From NCBI GenBank assembly GCA_963850525.1, contig CAWKLQ010000001.1:434001-498000 (forward strand): a DNA stretch of 64,000 nt. The letters are read 5' to 3'. The notes under the pieces were generated by a model. The model was not told where the DNA came from. It saw only the letters and a program-made list of their open reading frames with translations, and searched no databases. The stretch is from JAEMQF01 sp963850525 (GTDB taxonomy: Bacteria > Pseudomonadota > Gammaproteobacteria > Burkholderiales > Burkholderiaceae_C). Positions 6,537 through 15,774 of this stretch are shown one piece after another (the stretch's first letter is position 1; each line of letters begins with the position of its first letter). A program made the position numbers and the translations under genes.

Positions 6537-9321
6537 AGCCGAGCAGGCGCTGCCGCTCTTGGTCGACGACGGCCGCGGGGGCGCGCGCGACGAAGCTCTG
6601 GTTTTCCAGTTTCGCCTTCACTTTCGCCTCTTCGCCGGCGTTGCGGGCGATCTCCTTGGTGAGTCGCTCGCGCTCCGTGGCCACGTCGATCTCGACGCGC
6701 AGCGCCAACCTTGTTTCCCCTTGCATGACGACCGGCGCATCGTGCGTCGCGTCGACAAACTCGGCCTCGCTCAGGCAGCGCACTTCGGAAAGTCGGCCGA
6801 GCGTTCGCAGCAGTGAACCGGCTTGCTCAACGAACGGCGCGTCGCCAAACGTCAGCAGTGGAACCTTGGCGCCCGGGGCGAGATTCATCTCGCTGCGCAG
6901 CGCGCGGCAGGCGCCGAGCAGCGACTTGAACTTGGCGACCCAAGCGTCGGCCTGAGGCTCCACCTTTCCAAGTTGCGCCTGCGGGTACGGTGCCGCGATG
7001 AGCCCTATCGAACCCTGCGCAGGCTGACGTCCGGCCACCGGTGCCACAGCTTCCCACAACTCCGAAGTGATGAATGGCACGAGCGGGTGCAGCAGGCGCA
7101 GCACCGTCTCGAGGGTGCGAATCAGCGTGCGCCGCGTCGCGCGCTGCTGCGCCGGCGTGCCGTCTTGCAACTGCACCTTGGCGATTTCCAGGTACCAGTC
7201 GCAATACTCGTCCCAGACGAACTGGTAGGTGGCGGTCGCGACGTTGTCGAGCCGGTACTCCGAAAAGCCCAGTTCGACCGCGGCCTCAACTCGCTGCAAC
7301 TCGCCCGTGATCCAGCGGTCCACCGGCGAAAAACTCAGGTAGCCGTGCGCCGGGCCACCCGGAGCGCACTCGGCCTTGGTGTGTTCCTTCAAGCCGCAGT
7401 CCTGGCCTTCGCAGTTCATGAGAACAAAGCGCGTCGCGTTCCAGAGCTTGTTGCAGAAATTGCGGTAACCCTCGCAGCGCTTCGTATCGAAGTTGATGTT
7501 GCGCCCCAGGCTCGCGTAACTCGCCATCGTGAAGCGCAGCGCGTCGGCGCCGTAGGCGGGCATGCCTTGAGGAAATTCCTTCTTCACACGCGCCGCGACC
7601 TTGGGTGCGGTCTCCGGCTTGCGCAGGCCCGTCGTCGACTTCTTGATCAAGGTATCCAGGTCCACGCCCTGGATCAGGTCTACCGGGTCGAGCACGTTGC
7701 CTTCGCTCTTGCTCATCTTCTGGCCGTGCGCGTCGTGCACCAGGCCGTGGATGTAGACGTCGCGAAACGGCACCTTGCCCGTGAAGTGCAGCGTCATCAT
7801 GATCATCCTGGCCACCCAGAAAAAGATGATGTCGTAGCCCGTGATGAGCACGCTAGAGGGCAGGAACAGGTCCTGCTCGACGGTCTTGGCCGGCCAGCCG
7901 AGCGTGGAGAACGGGAATTGCGACGCCGAGTACCAGGTGTCGAGAACGTCTTCGTCACGCCGCAATTCGCCGCGGTAGCCCGCAGCAGTGGCCTTGGCCC
8001 GGGCTTGCTCTTCGTTGCGCGCGACAAAGACTTCGCCGGAGTCACCGTACCACGCCGGGATCTGGTGGCCCCACCAGAGCTGGCGGGAGATGCACCAGTC
8101 CTGGATGTTCTTCATCCACTGGTTCCACGTGTTGACCCACTGCGGCGGCACGAAGCGCACGTCGCCGCGCTCTACCGCGGCCATGGCACGACCGGCGATC
8201 GACTGCCCGTCGGCGCCGGCTTTCGTCATCGCCATGAACCACTGGTCGGTCAGCATCGGCTCGACGATCTGGCCGGTGCGCGCGCAACGCGGCACGGTGA
8301 GCCTGTGCTTCTTCGTCTCGACCAGCAGCCCCAGCGCATCCAGATCCGCCACAACCCGCTTGCGCGCGACGAAGCGGTCCAGGCCGCGGTACGCCGCCGG
8401 CGCGTTGTCATTCAACGTCGCGTCGAGCGCAAGCACGCCAATCATGGGCAGGCCATGGCGCTGACCGACGGCGTAGTCGTTGGCGTCGTGCGCGGGAGTC
8501 ACCTTCACCGCGCCGCTGCCGAACTCGCGGTCGACATAGGCGTCGGCGATCACGGGAATCGTGCGATCGCAAAGTGGCAGCGACACGTGCTTGCCGATCA
8601 GGGCGCGGTAGCGCTCATCGTCGGGGTGCACCATCACCGCCGTGTCGCCGAGCATGGTTTCGGGGCGCGTCGTCGCGACGACGATCGAGCCCGAGCCGTC
8701 AGCGAGCGGGTAGCGGATGTGCCAGAGGAAGCCGTCTTCCTCTTCGCTTTCGACCTCGAGGTCCGAGACGGCGGAGCGCAGCACCGGGTCCCAACTCACG
8801 AGGCGTTTTCCCCGGTAAATCAAGCCTTCCTCAAAGAGCCGCACGAAAGTTTCGTTGACGACCGCCGACTGGGTGGCGTCCATCGTGAAGTATTCGCGCG
8901 ACCAGTCCACCGTGTCGCCAATGCGGCGCATCTGACCGGTGATGGTGTTGCCGCTGTGCTGCTTCCACTCCCAGACGCGTTCGAGGAATTGCTTGCGGCC
9001 GATGTCGTGGCGGCTCTTGCCCTCGTCCTGGAGTTGCCGCTCGACGACGATTTGCGTCGCGATTCCGGCGTGATCCGTTCCCGGCAGCCACAGCGTGTTG
9101 TGCCCACGCATGCGGTGGTAGCGGATCAGCGCGTCCATGATCGTGTGATTGAAGCCGTGCCCCATGTGCAGCGTTCCCGTCACGTTGGGGGGAGGCAGCT
9201 GGATGCTGAATGACTCCTTGGCAGGGTCCAGCGTCGGCGCGAACAGGCCGGGCTGCTCCCAGCGCGCAGCCCATTTCGCCTCGATGGCGGCAGGCTCGAA
9301 AGTCTTGGCGAGTTCGGTCAT
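6478..9321 (-). CDS. valS: Valyl-tRNA synthetase
   Basis: A 947-residue class I aminoacyl-tRNA synthetase that charges tRNA-Val. The HIGH-type motif is HMGH (residues 52-55, in PPPNVTGTLHMGHGFNHT), and the second signature is KMSKSEGN in the middle of the protein. The CP1 editing domain includes TTRPETMLGDTAVMVHP. The anticodon-binding region follows, and the C-terminus is a Glu/Arg-rich coiled coil typical of ValRS. The length matches proteobacterial ValS. Its 3' end overlaps the convergent 5559-6536 gene by 59 bp. Confidence 0.97.
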   Translation of the reverse strand: MTELAKTFEPAAIEAKWAARWEQPGLFAPTLDPAKESFSIQLPPPNVTGTLHMGHGFNHTIMDALIRYHRMRGHNTLWLPGTDHAGIATQIVVERQLQDEGKSRHDIGRKQFLERVWEWKQHSGNTITGQMRRIGDTVDWSREYFTMDATQSAVVNETFVRLFEEGLIYRGKRLVSWDPVLRSAVSDLEVESEEEDGFLWHIRYPLADGSGSIVVATTRPETMLGDTAVMVHPDDERYRALIGKHVSLPLCDRTIPVIADAYVDREFGSGAVKVTPAHDANDYAVGQRHGLPMIGVLALDATLNDNAPAAYRGLDRFVARKRVVADLDALGLLVETKKHRLTVPRCARTGQIVEPMLTDQWFMAMTKAGADGQSIAGRAMAAVERGDVRFVPPQWVNTWNQWMKNIQDWCISRQLWWGHQIPAWYGDSGEVFVARNEEQARAKATAAGYRGELRRDEDVLDTWYSASQFPFSTLGWPAKTVEQDLFLPSSVLITGYDIIFFWVARMIMMTLHFTGKVPFRDVYIHGLVHDAHGQKMSKSEGNVLDPVDLIQGVDLDTLIKKSTTGLRKPETAPKVAARVKKEFPQGMPAYGADALRFTMASYASLGRNINFDTKRCEGYRNFCNKLWNATRFVLMNCEGQDCGLKEHTKAECAPGGPAHGYLSFSPVDRWITGELQRVEAAVELGFSEYRLDNVATATYQFVWDEYCDWYLEIAKVQLQDGTPAQQRATRRTLIRTLETVLRLLHPLVPFITSELWEAVAPVAGRQPAQGSIGLIAAPYPQAQLGKVEPQADAWVAKFKSLLGACRALRSEMNLAPGAKVPLLTFGDAPFVEQAGSLLRTLGRLSEVRCLSEAEFVDATHDAPVVMQGETRLALRVEIDVATERERLTKEIARNAGEEAKVKAKLENQSFVARAPAAVVDQERQRLLGFTATLAGLRDQLARLTQST

Positions 9322-9379
9322 GGGACAGGGGTGCGCGCCAGTCGTGGCGCGGCTGCAGACGGTCAGGGGAGGGGCGACG

Positions 9380-9385
9380 ATTGTA
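9380..9385 (-). promoter_or_regulatory. Possible -10 element of valS
   Basis: On the minus strand TACAAT lies 58 nt before the valS ATG, in the 142-bp gap after guaC. The gap also holds short GC-rich inverted repeats (9386-9397 and 9398-9411), so guaC transcription may end there. No T-box-like leader was recognised. Confidence 0.35.
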
Positions 9386-9463
9386 GGGGCGTGCCCCAGG
9401 GCGATTGCCCTCGGCCCGGGCGGGCCGGGCGCGATCAGGAAGTGTCGCGCGAGGCGCAGCGCG

Positions 9464-10441
9464 CTACATCAACAAGTGCTCGCCCGCGTTGTCGCCGCCC
9501 AGGATCACGTAGTTCACCTTGCGGATGTCGGCGAGCTTCGTGCCGCCGGAGTAGCTGATCGAGCTCTGCACGTCTTCGCGCATTTCGCGCAGCGTGTCGG
9601 CGAGTTTGCCCTTGATCGGCTCCAAGATGCGCTTGCCCTCGACGTGTTTGTACTCGCCCTTGTTGAAGTCGCTCGCCGAGCCGTAATACTCCTTGAACAG
9701 CTTGCCGTCGACTTCCACGGTGTGCCCGGGCGACTCTTCGTGCCCGGCGAAGAGCGAGCCGATCATCACCATCGCGGCGCCGAAGCGAACGCTCTTGGCG
9801 ATGTCGCCGTGGTCGCGAATTCCGCCGTCGGCGATGATCGGTTTTGTCGCCACACGTGCGCACCATTTCAGCGCCGAGAGCTGCCAGCCGCCGGTGCCAA
9901 AACCCGTCTTGAGTTTCGTGATGCACACCTTGCCCGGGCCGACGCCGACCTTGGTCGCATCCGCCCCCCAGTTTTCCAGGTCGATCACGGCTTCGGGAGT
10001 CGCCACGTTGCCGGCGATGACAAACGCCGCAGGCAGCTTTTTCTTGATGTGCTCGATCATCTTGTGCACGCTGTCGGCGTGGCCGTGCGCAATGTCGATC
10101 GTGATGTAGTCGGCGCCGACGCCGTCTGCAGCGAGCTTGTCGATGACCGCGTAGTCGGGTGCTTTCACGCCGGCGCTCAACGAGACGAACAAGCCCTTGT
10201 CGCGCATCTGCTTCGCGTAAGCGACTGCGTCGACGTCGAAGCGGTGCATCACGTAAAAGAAGCCGTTCGCTGCGAGCCACTGCGTGATCGGTTCGTCGAC
10301 GACCGTCTTCATGTTTGCCGGAACGACGGGCAGGTTGAAGCGGCGCGGCCCGAACTCGATGGCCGGGTCGCACTCGGATCGACTGTCGACGCGGCACTTT
10401 CGCGGCAGCAGGAGCACGTTGTCGTAGTCAAAGATTTCCAT
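9464..10441 (-). CDS. guaC: GMP reductase
   Basis: A 325-residue TIM-barrel enzyme of the IMPDH/GMPR family that reductively deaminates GMP to IMP with NADPH. It is the short form without CBS domains. It begins MEIFDYDNVLLLPRKC and has the flexible catalytic loop GVGPGKVCITKLKTGFG with the thioimidate Cys173. GGWQLSAL follows immediately, where IMP dehydrogenases differ. The phosphate-binding IADGGIRDHGDIAKS and YYGSASDFN segments complete the active site. It follows the SDR gene on the same strand with a 54-bp gap. Confidence 0.93.
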   Translation of the reverse strand: MEIFDYDNVLLLPRKCRVDSRSECDPAIEFGPRRFNLPVVPANMKTVVDEPITQWLAANGFFYVMHRFDVDAVAYAKQMRDKGLFVSLSAGVKAPDYAVIDKLAADGVGADYITIDIAHGHADSVHKMIEHIKKKLPAAFVIAGNVATPEAVIDLENWGADATKVGVGPGKVCITKLKTGFGTGGWQLSALKWCARVATKPIIADGGIRDHGDIAKSVRFGAAMVMIGSLFAGHEESPGHTVEVDGKLFKEYYGSASDFNKGEYKHVEGKRILEPIKGKLADTLREMREDVQSSISYSGGTKLADIRKVNYVILGGDNAGEHLLM

Positions 10442-10495
10442 CGTTCAGGCTCTTGGGTGGTAGCGGCTAAGGGAAGAGAGTCGGCGGCACGCGCC

Positions 10496-11398
10496 TCAGC
10501 GCTGCGTCTTGTCTTTCGTGTTTTGCGCCTCGATGCGCTCGCGCGCGTCGCGCCACTGCGCGTCGCTCCAGTGGCGAAGTTCGTAGAAGTTGCCGCCCGT
10601 GGCCAGGGCATTCGCGCCGTCCATGGCGATGCTTTGGCCGCTCAGCCAGTCGCACTGCCCGGGCGCCATCAGAAACGTCGCCAGATTCTGCAGCTCGGTC
10701 ATCGTTCCCGGCCGCGCCATCGGGTTGTGCTCTTTGCTGCGTGCGCCGGGCGCTTCGCCGGGATTGAGGCGCTTGCTCATTCCCTCGGTTGGAATTTCGC
10801 CCGGCGCCACTGCGTTGAGGCGAATCCCGTAGCTCGCCCACTCCACGGCAAGCGACTTGGTCATGACCTCGATGCCGGCCTTGCTCATCGCCGAGGGAAC
10901 GACGTAGGGAGAGCCGTTGTCGACCCAGGTGACGATGATCGACATCACGCTGCGAAACGCCTGGCCGCTTTGCCACTGGCCCTGCTTGGCCTGCGCGATC
11001 CAGCGTTTTCCCACCGCCTGCGTGACGTAAAAGCTGCCGTGAAAAACGATGCCCGCGATCGCGTCGAAGGCGCGTGGCGACAGGCTTTCGGTGGGCGCGA
11101 CGAAATTGCCCGCGGCGTTGTTCACCAGGCCGGTCAGGCCGCCGCTGCTCCAGAGCGCCTCGACCATGTCTTCCACAGCCTGCGCGATGCGAATGTCGAC
11201 GCCGAAGGTGTCGATGCGCGCTTTCGGGAACTGGCTGCGCCAGGCCTGCGCAGTGTCATCGCACACCGCCTTGCGCCGGCCGCAGATGGCCACATCGGCG
11301 CCAAGGCTCAAAAAGCGCTCCGCCATCGCCCGGCCCAGGCCCGTGCCGCCGCCGGTGACGAGGATGCGCTGGCCTTGCATCAAGTCGGATTGGTACAT
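10496..11398 (-). CDS. SDR oxidoreductase, 2,4-dienoyl-CoA reductase-like
   Basis: A 300-residue classical short-chain dehydrogenase. The cofactor loop is TGGGTGLGRAMA, followed by NNAAGNF, a variant of NNAG seen in 2,4-dienoyl-CoA reductases. The usual YxxxK is replaced by PSAMSKAGIEVMTKSLAVEW, also typical of that group. The C-terminal DWLSGQSIAMDGA strand is the standard SDR end. A role in reducing dienoyl- or enoyl-CoA during fatty acid oxidation is inferred from these motifs. The start at 11398 is supported by GAGGA eight bases upstream; an ATG 30 bp further upstream lacks such support. Confidence 0.8.
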   Translation of the reverse strand: MYQSDLMQGQRILVTGGGTGLGRAMAERFLSLGADVAICGRRKAVCDDTAQAWRSQFPKARIDTFGVDIRIAQAVEDMVEALWSSGGLTGLVNNAAGNFVAPTESLSPRAFDAIAGIVFHGSFYVTQAVGKRWIAQAKQGQWQSGQAFRSVMSIIVTWVDNGSPYVVPSAMSKAGIEVMTKSLAVEWASYGIRLNAVAPGEIPTEGMSKRLNPGEAPGARSKEHNPMARPGTMTELQNLATFLMAPGQCDWLSGQSIAMDGANALATGGNFYELRHWSDAQWRDARERIEAQNTKDKTQR

Positions 11399-11484
11399 GG
11401 AAGAGTTCCTCAATGGAGTTCGCGCCATACCTCGCGCGCATTGACGGGCGCATTGTGCGCTGCCGCGGCGCGAGTGTCAGGCTC

Positions 11485-11491
11485 CTAGAAT
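11485..11491 (+). promoter_or_regulatory. -10-like element of uvrD
   Basis: CTAGAAT ends 6 nt before the uvrD ATG with only CCCCCA between them and no ribosome binding site, consistent with a leaderless transcript. Confidence 0.45.
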
Positions 11492-11497
11492 CCCCCA

Positions 11498-13915
11498 ATG
11501 AGCCCCACATCAGTGCAAGGCGGCGCCTTCAGCGGCGACGTTGCCACGCCAGCATCCCCCATCCGAACCGAGGCGCATGGCCTGTTGCGTGGGCTCAATC
11601 CGGAGCAACTCGCCGCCGTCACGCTGCCCGCGCAACCGGCGCTGATTCTCGCCGGCGCAGGTTCTGGCAAAACACGTGTGCTGACGACGCGCATCGCCTG
11701 GTTGATCCAGACCGGCCAGCTTTCGCCGGGCGGCGTGCTTGCAGTGACGTTCACGAACAAGGCCGCCAAGGAGATGCTGACGCGCCTGAGCGCGATGCTG
11801 CCGATTCCCGTGCGCGGCATGTGGGTCGGCACCTTTCACGGCCTGTGCAACCGCTTCCTGCGCGCCCACTGGAAACTCGCCGCGCTGCCGCAAGGCTTCC
11901 AGATCCTCGACATGTCGGATCAATTGGCGGCGGTGAAGCGCATCGTCAAGGCGATGAACCTGGACGAAGCGCGCTATGTGCCCAAACAAGTGGCGTGGTT
12001 CATCGCCGGGGCGAAGGAAGAAGGGCAGCGCCCGAAAGACGTGGAGCTGCGCGACGAGATGACACGGGTCATGGTCACGGTGTACCAGGCCTACGAAGAG
12101 CAATGCCAGCGCGAGGGCGTCGTCGACTTTGCCGAGCTGATGCTGCGCACCTTTGAGCTGATGCGCGATAACCAGGCACTGCGCGAGCACTACCAGCGGC
12201 GCTTTCGCCACATCCTCGTCGACGAATTTCAGGACACGAACAAGCTGCAATACGCCTGGCTGAAGATGTTCGCGGGTCCCCCGGGCCCCACCGGCACGGC
12301 GGTGTTTGCGGTGGGCGACGACGACCAAAGCATTTACGCGTTTCGTGGCGCGCGCGTGGGCAACATGGCCGATTTCGAGCGCGAGTTCAAGGTCAGGCAG
12401 CTCATCAAACTGGAGCGCAACTACCGCTCCTTCGGCAACATTCTGGATGCCGCCAACGAGTTGATTTCGCACAACGCGCGGCGTCTGGGCAAGAACCTGC
12501 ACACCGAGGCCGGCCCGGGCGAGAAGGTTCGCGTGCGCGAAGCGCCGAGCGACTTCGCCGAGGCGCAGTGGTTCGTCGAAGAGGTGCAGCAGCTGCACCG
12601 CGAGGGCACCGCCCGCAGCGAAATTGCCTTGCTCTACCGAAGCAACGCGCAAAGCCGCGTCTTGGAAAGCGCCTTGTTCAATGCCGGCATCGCCTACAAG
12701 GTCTACGGCGGATTGCGCTTCTTCGAGCGCGCCGAGGTGAAACACGCGCTCAGCTACTTGCGCCTGATCGAGAACGCCAACGACGACACGAGTTTTCTGC
12801 GCGTCGTCAATTTCCCGACCCGCGGCATCGGCGCGCGCACGCTCGAGCAATTGCAGGACTTCGCGCGGGCCCACGGCACGAGTCTCGCGCAAGGCGTTGC
12901 GGCGCAGTCGGGCAAAGGCGGCGCGAATCTGCAGGCGTTTGTCGCGCTGATCGACGCGATGCGCGACGCGACGCGCGGCTTGACGCTGCGCGAAATCATC
13001 GAGCACATGTTGCACGCGAGCGGTCTGGTCGACTTCTACAAAGCCGACAAGGAGGGGCGCGAGCGCCTCGAGAACCTGGACGAACTGATCAACGCGGCTG
13101 AAGCCTTCGTCACGCAAGAAGGGTTCGGCAAAGACGCTGTGGCTTTACCGGTTGACGAGATTGGCCGTGAGGCGGCGCCCGCCGCGACCGCGTCGATCGC
13201 GGAACTGAACCCGCGCGTGATTCCCGACCCGGAGTCAGGCGAAATCATGTCGCCGCTCGCGGCCTTCCTGACACACGCGTCGCTCGAGGCCGGCGACAAC
13301 CAGGCGCAGGCGGGTCAGGACGCGATTCAGCTCATGACGGTGCATTCGGCGAAGGGCCTGGAGTTCGACTGCGTCTTCATCACGGGTTTGGAGGAGGGCT
13401 TGTTCCCGCACGAAAACAGCCTGTCCGACGTCGATGGCGTCGAAGAAGAGCGCCGCCTCATGTATGTCGCGATCACGCGCGCGCGCCAGCGCTTGTATTT
13501 GAGTTTCAGCCAGACGCGAATGCTGCACGGCCAGACGCGCTACAACGTAAAGAGCCGTTTTTTCGACGAGCTGCCCGAAGCCGCGCTGAAGTGGATGACG
13601 CCGCGCAATCAGGGCTTCGGCACGGGCTTTGCACGCGAGTACCAGAACGCCTGGTCACGTGGGACTGGCTTGGGCAGCATCGTCGGCGCCGGGCGCGTCG
13701 ACGGCAGGCCTGCGGCTCCCGCCGCGCCGCTGATTCCCAAAGCGCCGACGCACGGCCTGCGCTCGGGGCAGAGCGTGTTTCACAACAAGTTCGGCGAAGG
13801 CGTCGTGATCACCCTCGAGGGCCGCGGCGACGATGCGCGCGCGCAAGTGAACTTCGGCAGGCACGGCATGAAGTGGCTGGCGCTGTCCGTGGCCAAGCTC
13901 ACGCCCATCGGCTGA
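11498..13915 (+). CDS. uvrD: ATP-dependent DNA helicase UvrD/PcrA
   Basis: An 805-residue superfamily 1A 3'-5' helicase acting in nucleotide excision and mismatch repair. The motifs appear in order: LNPEQLAAV (Q motif), GAGSGKT (Walker A), VTFTNKAAKEM (Ia), VDEFQDTN (Walker B), VGDDDQSIYAFRGA (III), LERNYRS (IV), VHSAKGLEFD (V) and VAITRARQRLY (VI). The C-terminal FGEGVVITLEG...VNFGRHGMKWL is the RNA-polymerase-interacting Tudor-like tail common to UvrD and PcrA. The first 25 residues are a variable extension. No Shine-Dalgarno sequence is seen. Confidence 0.95.
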   Translation: MSPTSVQGGAFSGDVATPASPIRTEAHGLLRGLNPEQLAAVTLPAQPALILAGAGSGKTRVLTTRIAWLIQTGQLSPGGVLAVTFTNKAAKEMLTRLSAMLPIPVRGMWVGTFHGLCNRFLRAHWKLAALPQGFQILDMSDQLAAVKRIVKAMNLDEARYVPKQVAWFIAGAKEEGQRPKDVELRDEMTRVMVTVYQAYEEQCQREGVVDFAELMLRTFELMRDNQALREHYQRRFRHILVDEFQDTNKLQYAWLKMFAGPPGPTGTAVFAVGDDDQSIYAFRGARVGNMADFEREFKVRQLIKLERNYRSFGNILDAANELISHNARRLGKNLHTEAGPGEKVRVREAPSDFAEAQWFVEEVQQLHREGTARSEIALLYRSNAQSRVLESALFNAGIAYKVYGGLRFFERAEVKHALSYLRLIENANDDTSFLRVVNFPTRGIGARTLEQLQDFARAHGTSLAQGVAAQSGKGGANLQAFVALIDAMRDATRGLTLREIIEHMLHASGLVDFYKADKEGRERLENLDELINAAEAFVTQEGFGKDAVALPVDEIGREAAPAATASIAELNPRVIPDPESGEIMSPLAAFLTHASLEAGDNQAQAGQDAIQLMTVHSAKGLEFDCVFITGLEEGLFPHENSLSDVDGVEEERRLMYVAITRARQRLYLSFSQTRMLHGQTRYNVKSRFFDELPEAALKWMTPRNQGFGTGFAREYQNAWSRGTGLGSIVGAGRVDGRPAAPAAPLIPKAPTHGLRSGQSVFHNKFGEGVVITLEGRGDDARAQVNFGRHGMKWLALSVAKLTPIG

Positions 13916-14003
13916 GGAGCGTGACCCGCGTTCGCGCGACATCGCGGTTTCACGCGACTGTCACGCACAAACGTCAGCATCCACGGGTTCAACCGGGGAT
14001 GCC

Positions 14004-14834
14004 ATGGACGCTCAAGTACAAGGCCCAGTCGATTCAACCCCGTCCGCCAGGCCGAGGCGGGCTGCACGCGAGTCGGCAGTTGCGCCCGCTCAACGCTTCG
14101 ACGTTCGTTGGGCGACGCAACTCTCAGAGGTGCGCGAAGCGCAGCGCCTGCGCTACGCCGTGTTTGCCGGCGAAATGGGTGCGCAAATCGCACCCGTAGC
14201 GGGTGCGCCGATCGGACACGACGTCGATCGTTTCGACGAACACTGCGAACATCTGCTGGTTCGCGCTGCCGGCGGGTCGGACGCAGAGGCCCCGCCGGGC
14301 GAAGTGATCGGCACGTACCGCGTGATGACGCCCGCTGCGGCGCGGCGCGCCGGCGGCTGGTACAGCCAAACCGAGTTCGACCTGGCAAATTTGCAGGCGC
14401 TGCTGGGCACCGCGGTCGAACTCGGCAGGTCCTGCGTGCACCCTCACTGGCGCGGCGGCGCGGTCGTGATGGCGCTGTGGGGTGCGCTGGGCGAGTTCAT
14501 GCTGAACCATGGGCTGACGACGATGATCGGCTGTGCGAGCGTGGGCTTGCGCGACGGCGGCCACGCTGCAGCAAGCTTGTGGGCCAGACTGCGCCAGACG
14601 CACCTGGCCGACGCGCAGTGGCGTGTGCAACCGCACCTGCCCCTGCCGGTTCACGAACTGCAACAGGACCTCGAGGTCGAAACCCCGCCACTCATCAAAG
14701 GCTATCTGCGCTGCGGCGCGAAAGTGCTCGGCCCACCGGCCTGGGATCCGGCGTTTCAAAGCGCCGACTTGCCGTTGATGATGCGCTTTGCCGAGTTGCC
14801 GTCGCGCTATCGGCGGCACTTTCTCGGCGACTGA
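14004..14834 (+). CDS. OlsB-like N-acyltransferase (ornithine lipid type)
   Basis: A 276-residue GNAT-fold acyltransferase of the hemolysin-like/OlsB group. The motifs match that group: LRYAVFAGEMGA, DVDRFDEHCEHLLV, GTYRVMTP, YSQTEFDL, VELGRSCVHPHWRGG and PPLIKGYLRCGAKVLGPPAWD. OlsB transfers a 3-hydroxyacyl chain from ACP to the alpha-amino group of ornithine, the first step of ornithine lipid synthesis. No olsA partner is in the window, so the acceptor amino acid is inferred. The N-terminal 30 residues are low-complexity. The gene ends 19 bp before the fusion gene. Confidence 0.75.
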   Translation: MDAQVQGPVDSTPSARPRRAARESAVAPAQRFDVRWATQLSEVREAQRLRYAVFAGEMGAQIAPVAGAPIGHDVDRFDEHCEHLLVRAAGGSDAEAPPGEVIGTYRVMTPAAARRAGGWYSQTEFDLANLQALLGTAVELGRSCVHPHWRGGAVVMALWGALGEFMLNHGLTTMIGCASVGLRDGGHAAASLWARLRQTHLADAQWRVQPHLPLPVHELQQDLEVETPPLIKGYLRCGAKVLGPPAWDPAFQSADLPLMMRFAELPSRYRRHFLGD

Positions 14835-14840
14835 GACTGA

Positions 14841-14846
14841 GACAAT
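14841..14846 (+). promoter_or_regulatory. -10-like hexamer before the oxygenase-HupE fusion gene
   Basis: GACAAT ends 7 nt before the ATG at 14854, with no ribosome binding site in between. This matches the spacing at several other genes here. Confidence 0.4.
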
Positions 14847-14853
14847 CGCGAGA

Positions 14854-15762
14854 ATGGATGAAATCATCGGGCTCTTCCCGGTCCCCTTCATGCGGGTCCC
14901 GGGCGCACTGCATCGCAACCTGGTGAGCGGCCTCATCGAGCATTTCAAGCCCCTGGCGCTGCGCGACAACAGCTCATCCGCGAATCTTTCGCACACGCAG
15001 ATGCTTCGCCCCAGCGACAGCGCGCTGCTCGTTGAGGTCGCGACGCTCGTCACACCCAAGCTGATCGACTTCGGAGCGCTCTTGTTCGGCGAGCGCATCG
15101 GCTGGTCCGTGAAGGAAATGTGGGTCAACGTATTGCAAACCGGCGGGCGCCAGGCGATGCACAACCACGCGAACAGCTTTGTTTCCGGCGTGCTCTACCT
15201 GACGCCCACGCACCCCGAGGCGCTGCTCGGCGTCGAGCACATCTTGTCGGGCTACGACCACTTGCTGTTCGTCGTCGGGCTGCTGTTCCTGGTGGGCTTC
15301 AGGCGGCGCCTCATCCTCACCGTCACCGCCTTCACTGCCGCGCACAGCCTGACCTTGGCGAGCAGCGCCCTGGGCCTGCTCGTCTTGCGGCCGCCGCCCG
15401 TGGAGGCGACGATTGCGCTGTCGATCATGCTCGTCGCTGGCGAGGCGCTGCGAAAGCGCGAGACGCTCGCGCGCCGCTGGCCCGCGATGGTGGCAATCCT
15501 GTTCGGCTTGGTGCACGGCCTGGGTTTTGCCGGTGCGCTCAAGGAAATGGGCTTGCCCGACAACCACCTCTGGGTCGCCCTGCTGACCTTCAACATCGGC
15601 GTCGAGGTCGGTCAGCTCATGGCGCTTGGCGTGGCTTGGCTCGTCTATCGATTCGCCAAGCAGCTTCCGGCGCTGCCGCAGCTGCGGATCGCCACGCTTT
15701 ACGCCATCGGCACGATGGCCGCGTACTGGTCTTTGGCACGCATCGCGGCAATCATCGCTTGA
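14854..15762 (+). CDS. Fusion of truncated 2OG-Fe(II) oxygenase and HupE/UreJ membrane domain
   Basis: A 302-residue open frame joins two unrelated parts. Residues 1 to about 118 resemble the N-terminal half of the TIGR02466-type putative 2OG-Fe(II) oxygenases (IIGLFPVPF, WVNVLQTGG, QAMHNHANSFVSGVLYL with His103 and His105 as possible iron ligands). The part that should hold the second metal His and the 2OG-binding Arg is missing. From about residue 124 the sequence is a HupE/UreJ_2 membrane protein (LLGVEHILSGYDHLLFVVGLLFLVGF, later HSLTLA and HGLGFAGAL) with six or seven membrane helices. Its usual secreted N-terminal domain and signal peptide are absent. An in-frame deletion joining two neighbouring genes is the simplest reading; an assembly error is possible. 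Whether it functions is unknown. Confidence 0.75.
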   Translation: MDEIIGLFPVPFMRVPGALHRNLVSGLIEHFKPLALRDNSSSANLSHTQMLRPSDSALLVEVATLVTPKLIDFGALLFGERIGWSVKEMWVNVLQTGGRQAMHNHANSFVSGVLYLTPTHPEALLGVEHILSGYDHLLFVVGLLFLVGFRRRLILTVTAFTAAHSLTLASSALGLLVLRPPPVEATIALSIMLVAGEALRKRETLARRWPAMVAILFGLVHGLGFAGALKEMGLPDNHLWVALLTFNIGVEVGQLMALGVAWLVYRFAKQLPALPQLRIATLYAIGTMAAYWSLARIAAIIA

Positions 15763-15774
15763 ACGGGCGCGGAT

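Noticed and set aside
6823..9213. A 796-codon open frame antisense to valS
   Set aside because: valS has all synthetase motifs on the other strand. Long antisense frames are expected in GC-rich coding DNA, and the translation has no recognisable domain.
9149..11488. A 779-codon open frame on the plus strand across guaC and the SDR gene
   Set aside because: It runs antisense through two genes with clear family motifs and intact frames, and is low-complexity itself.
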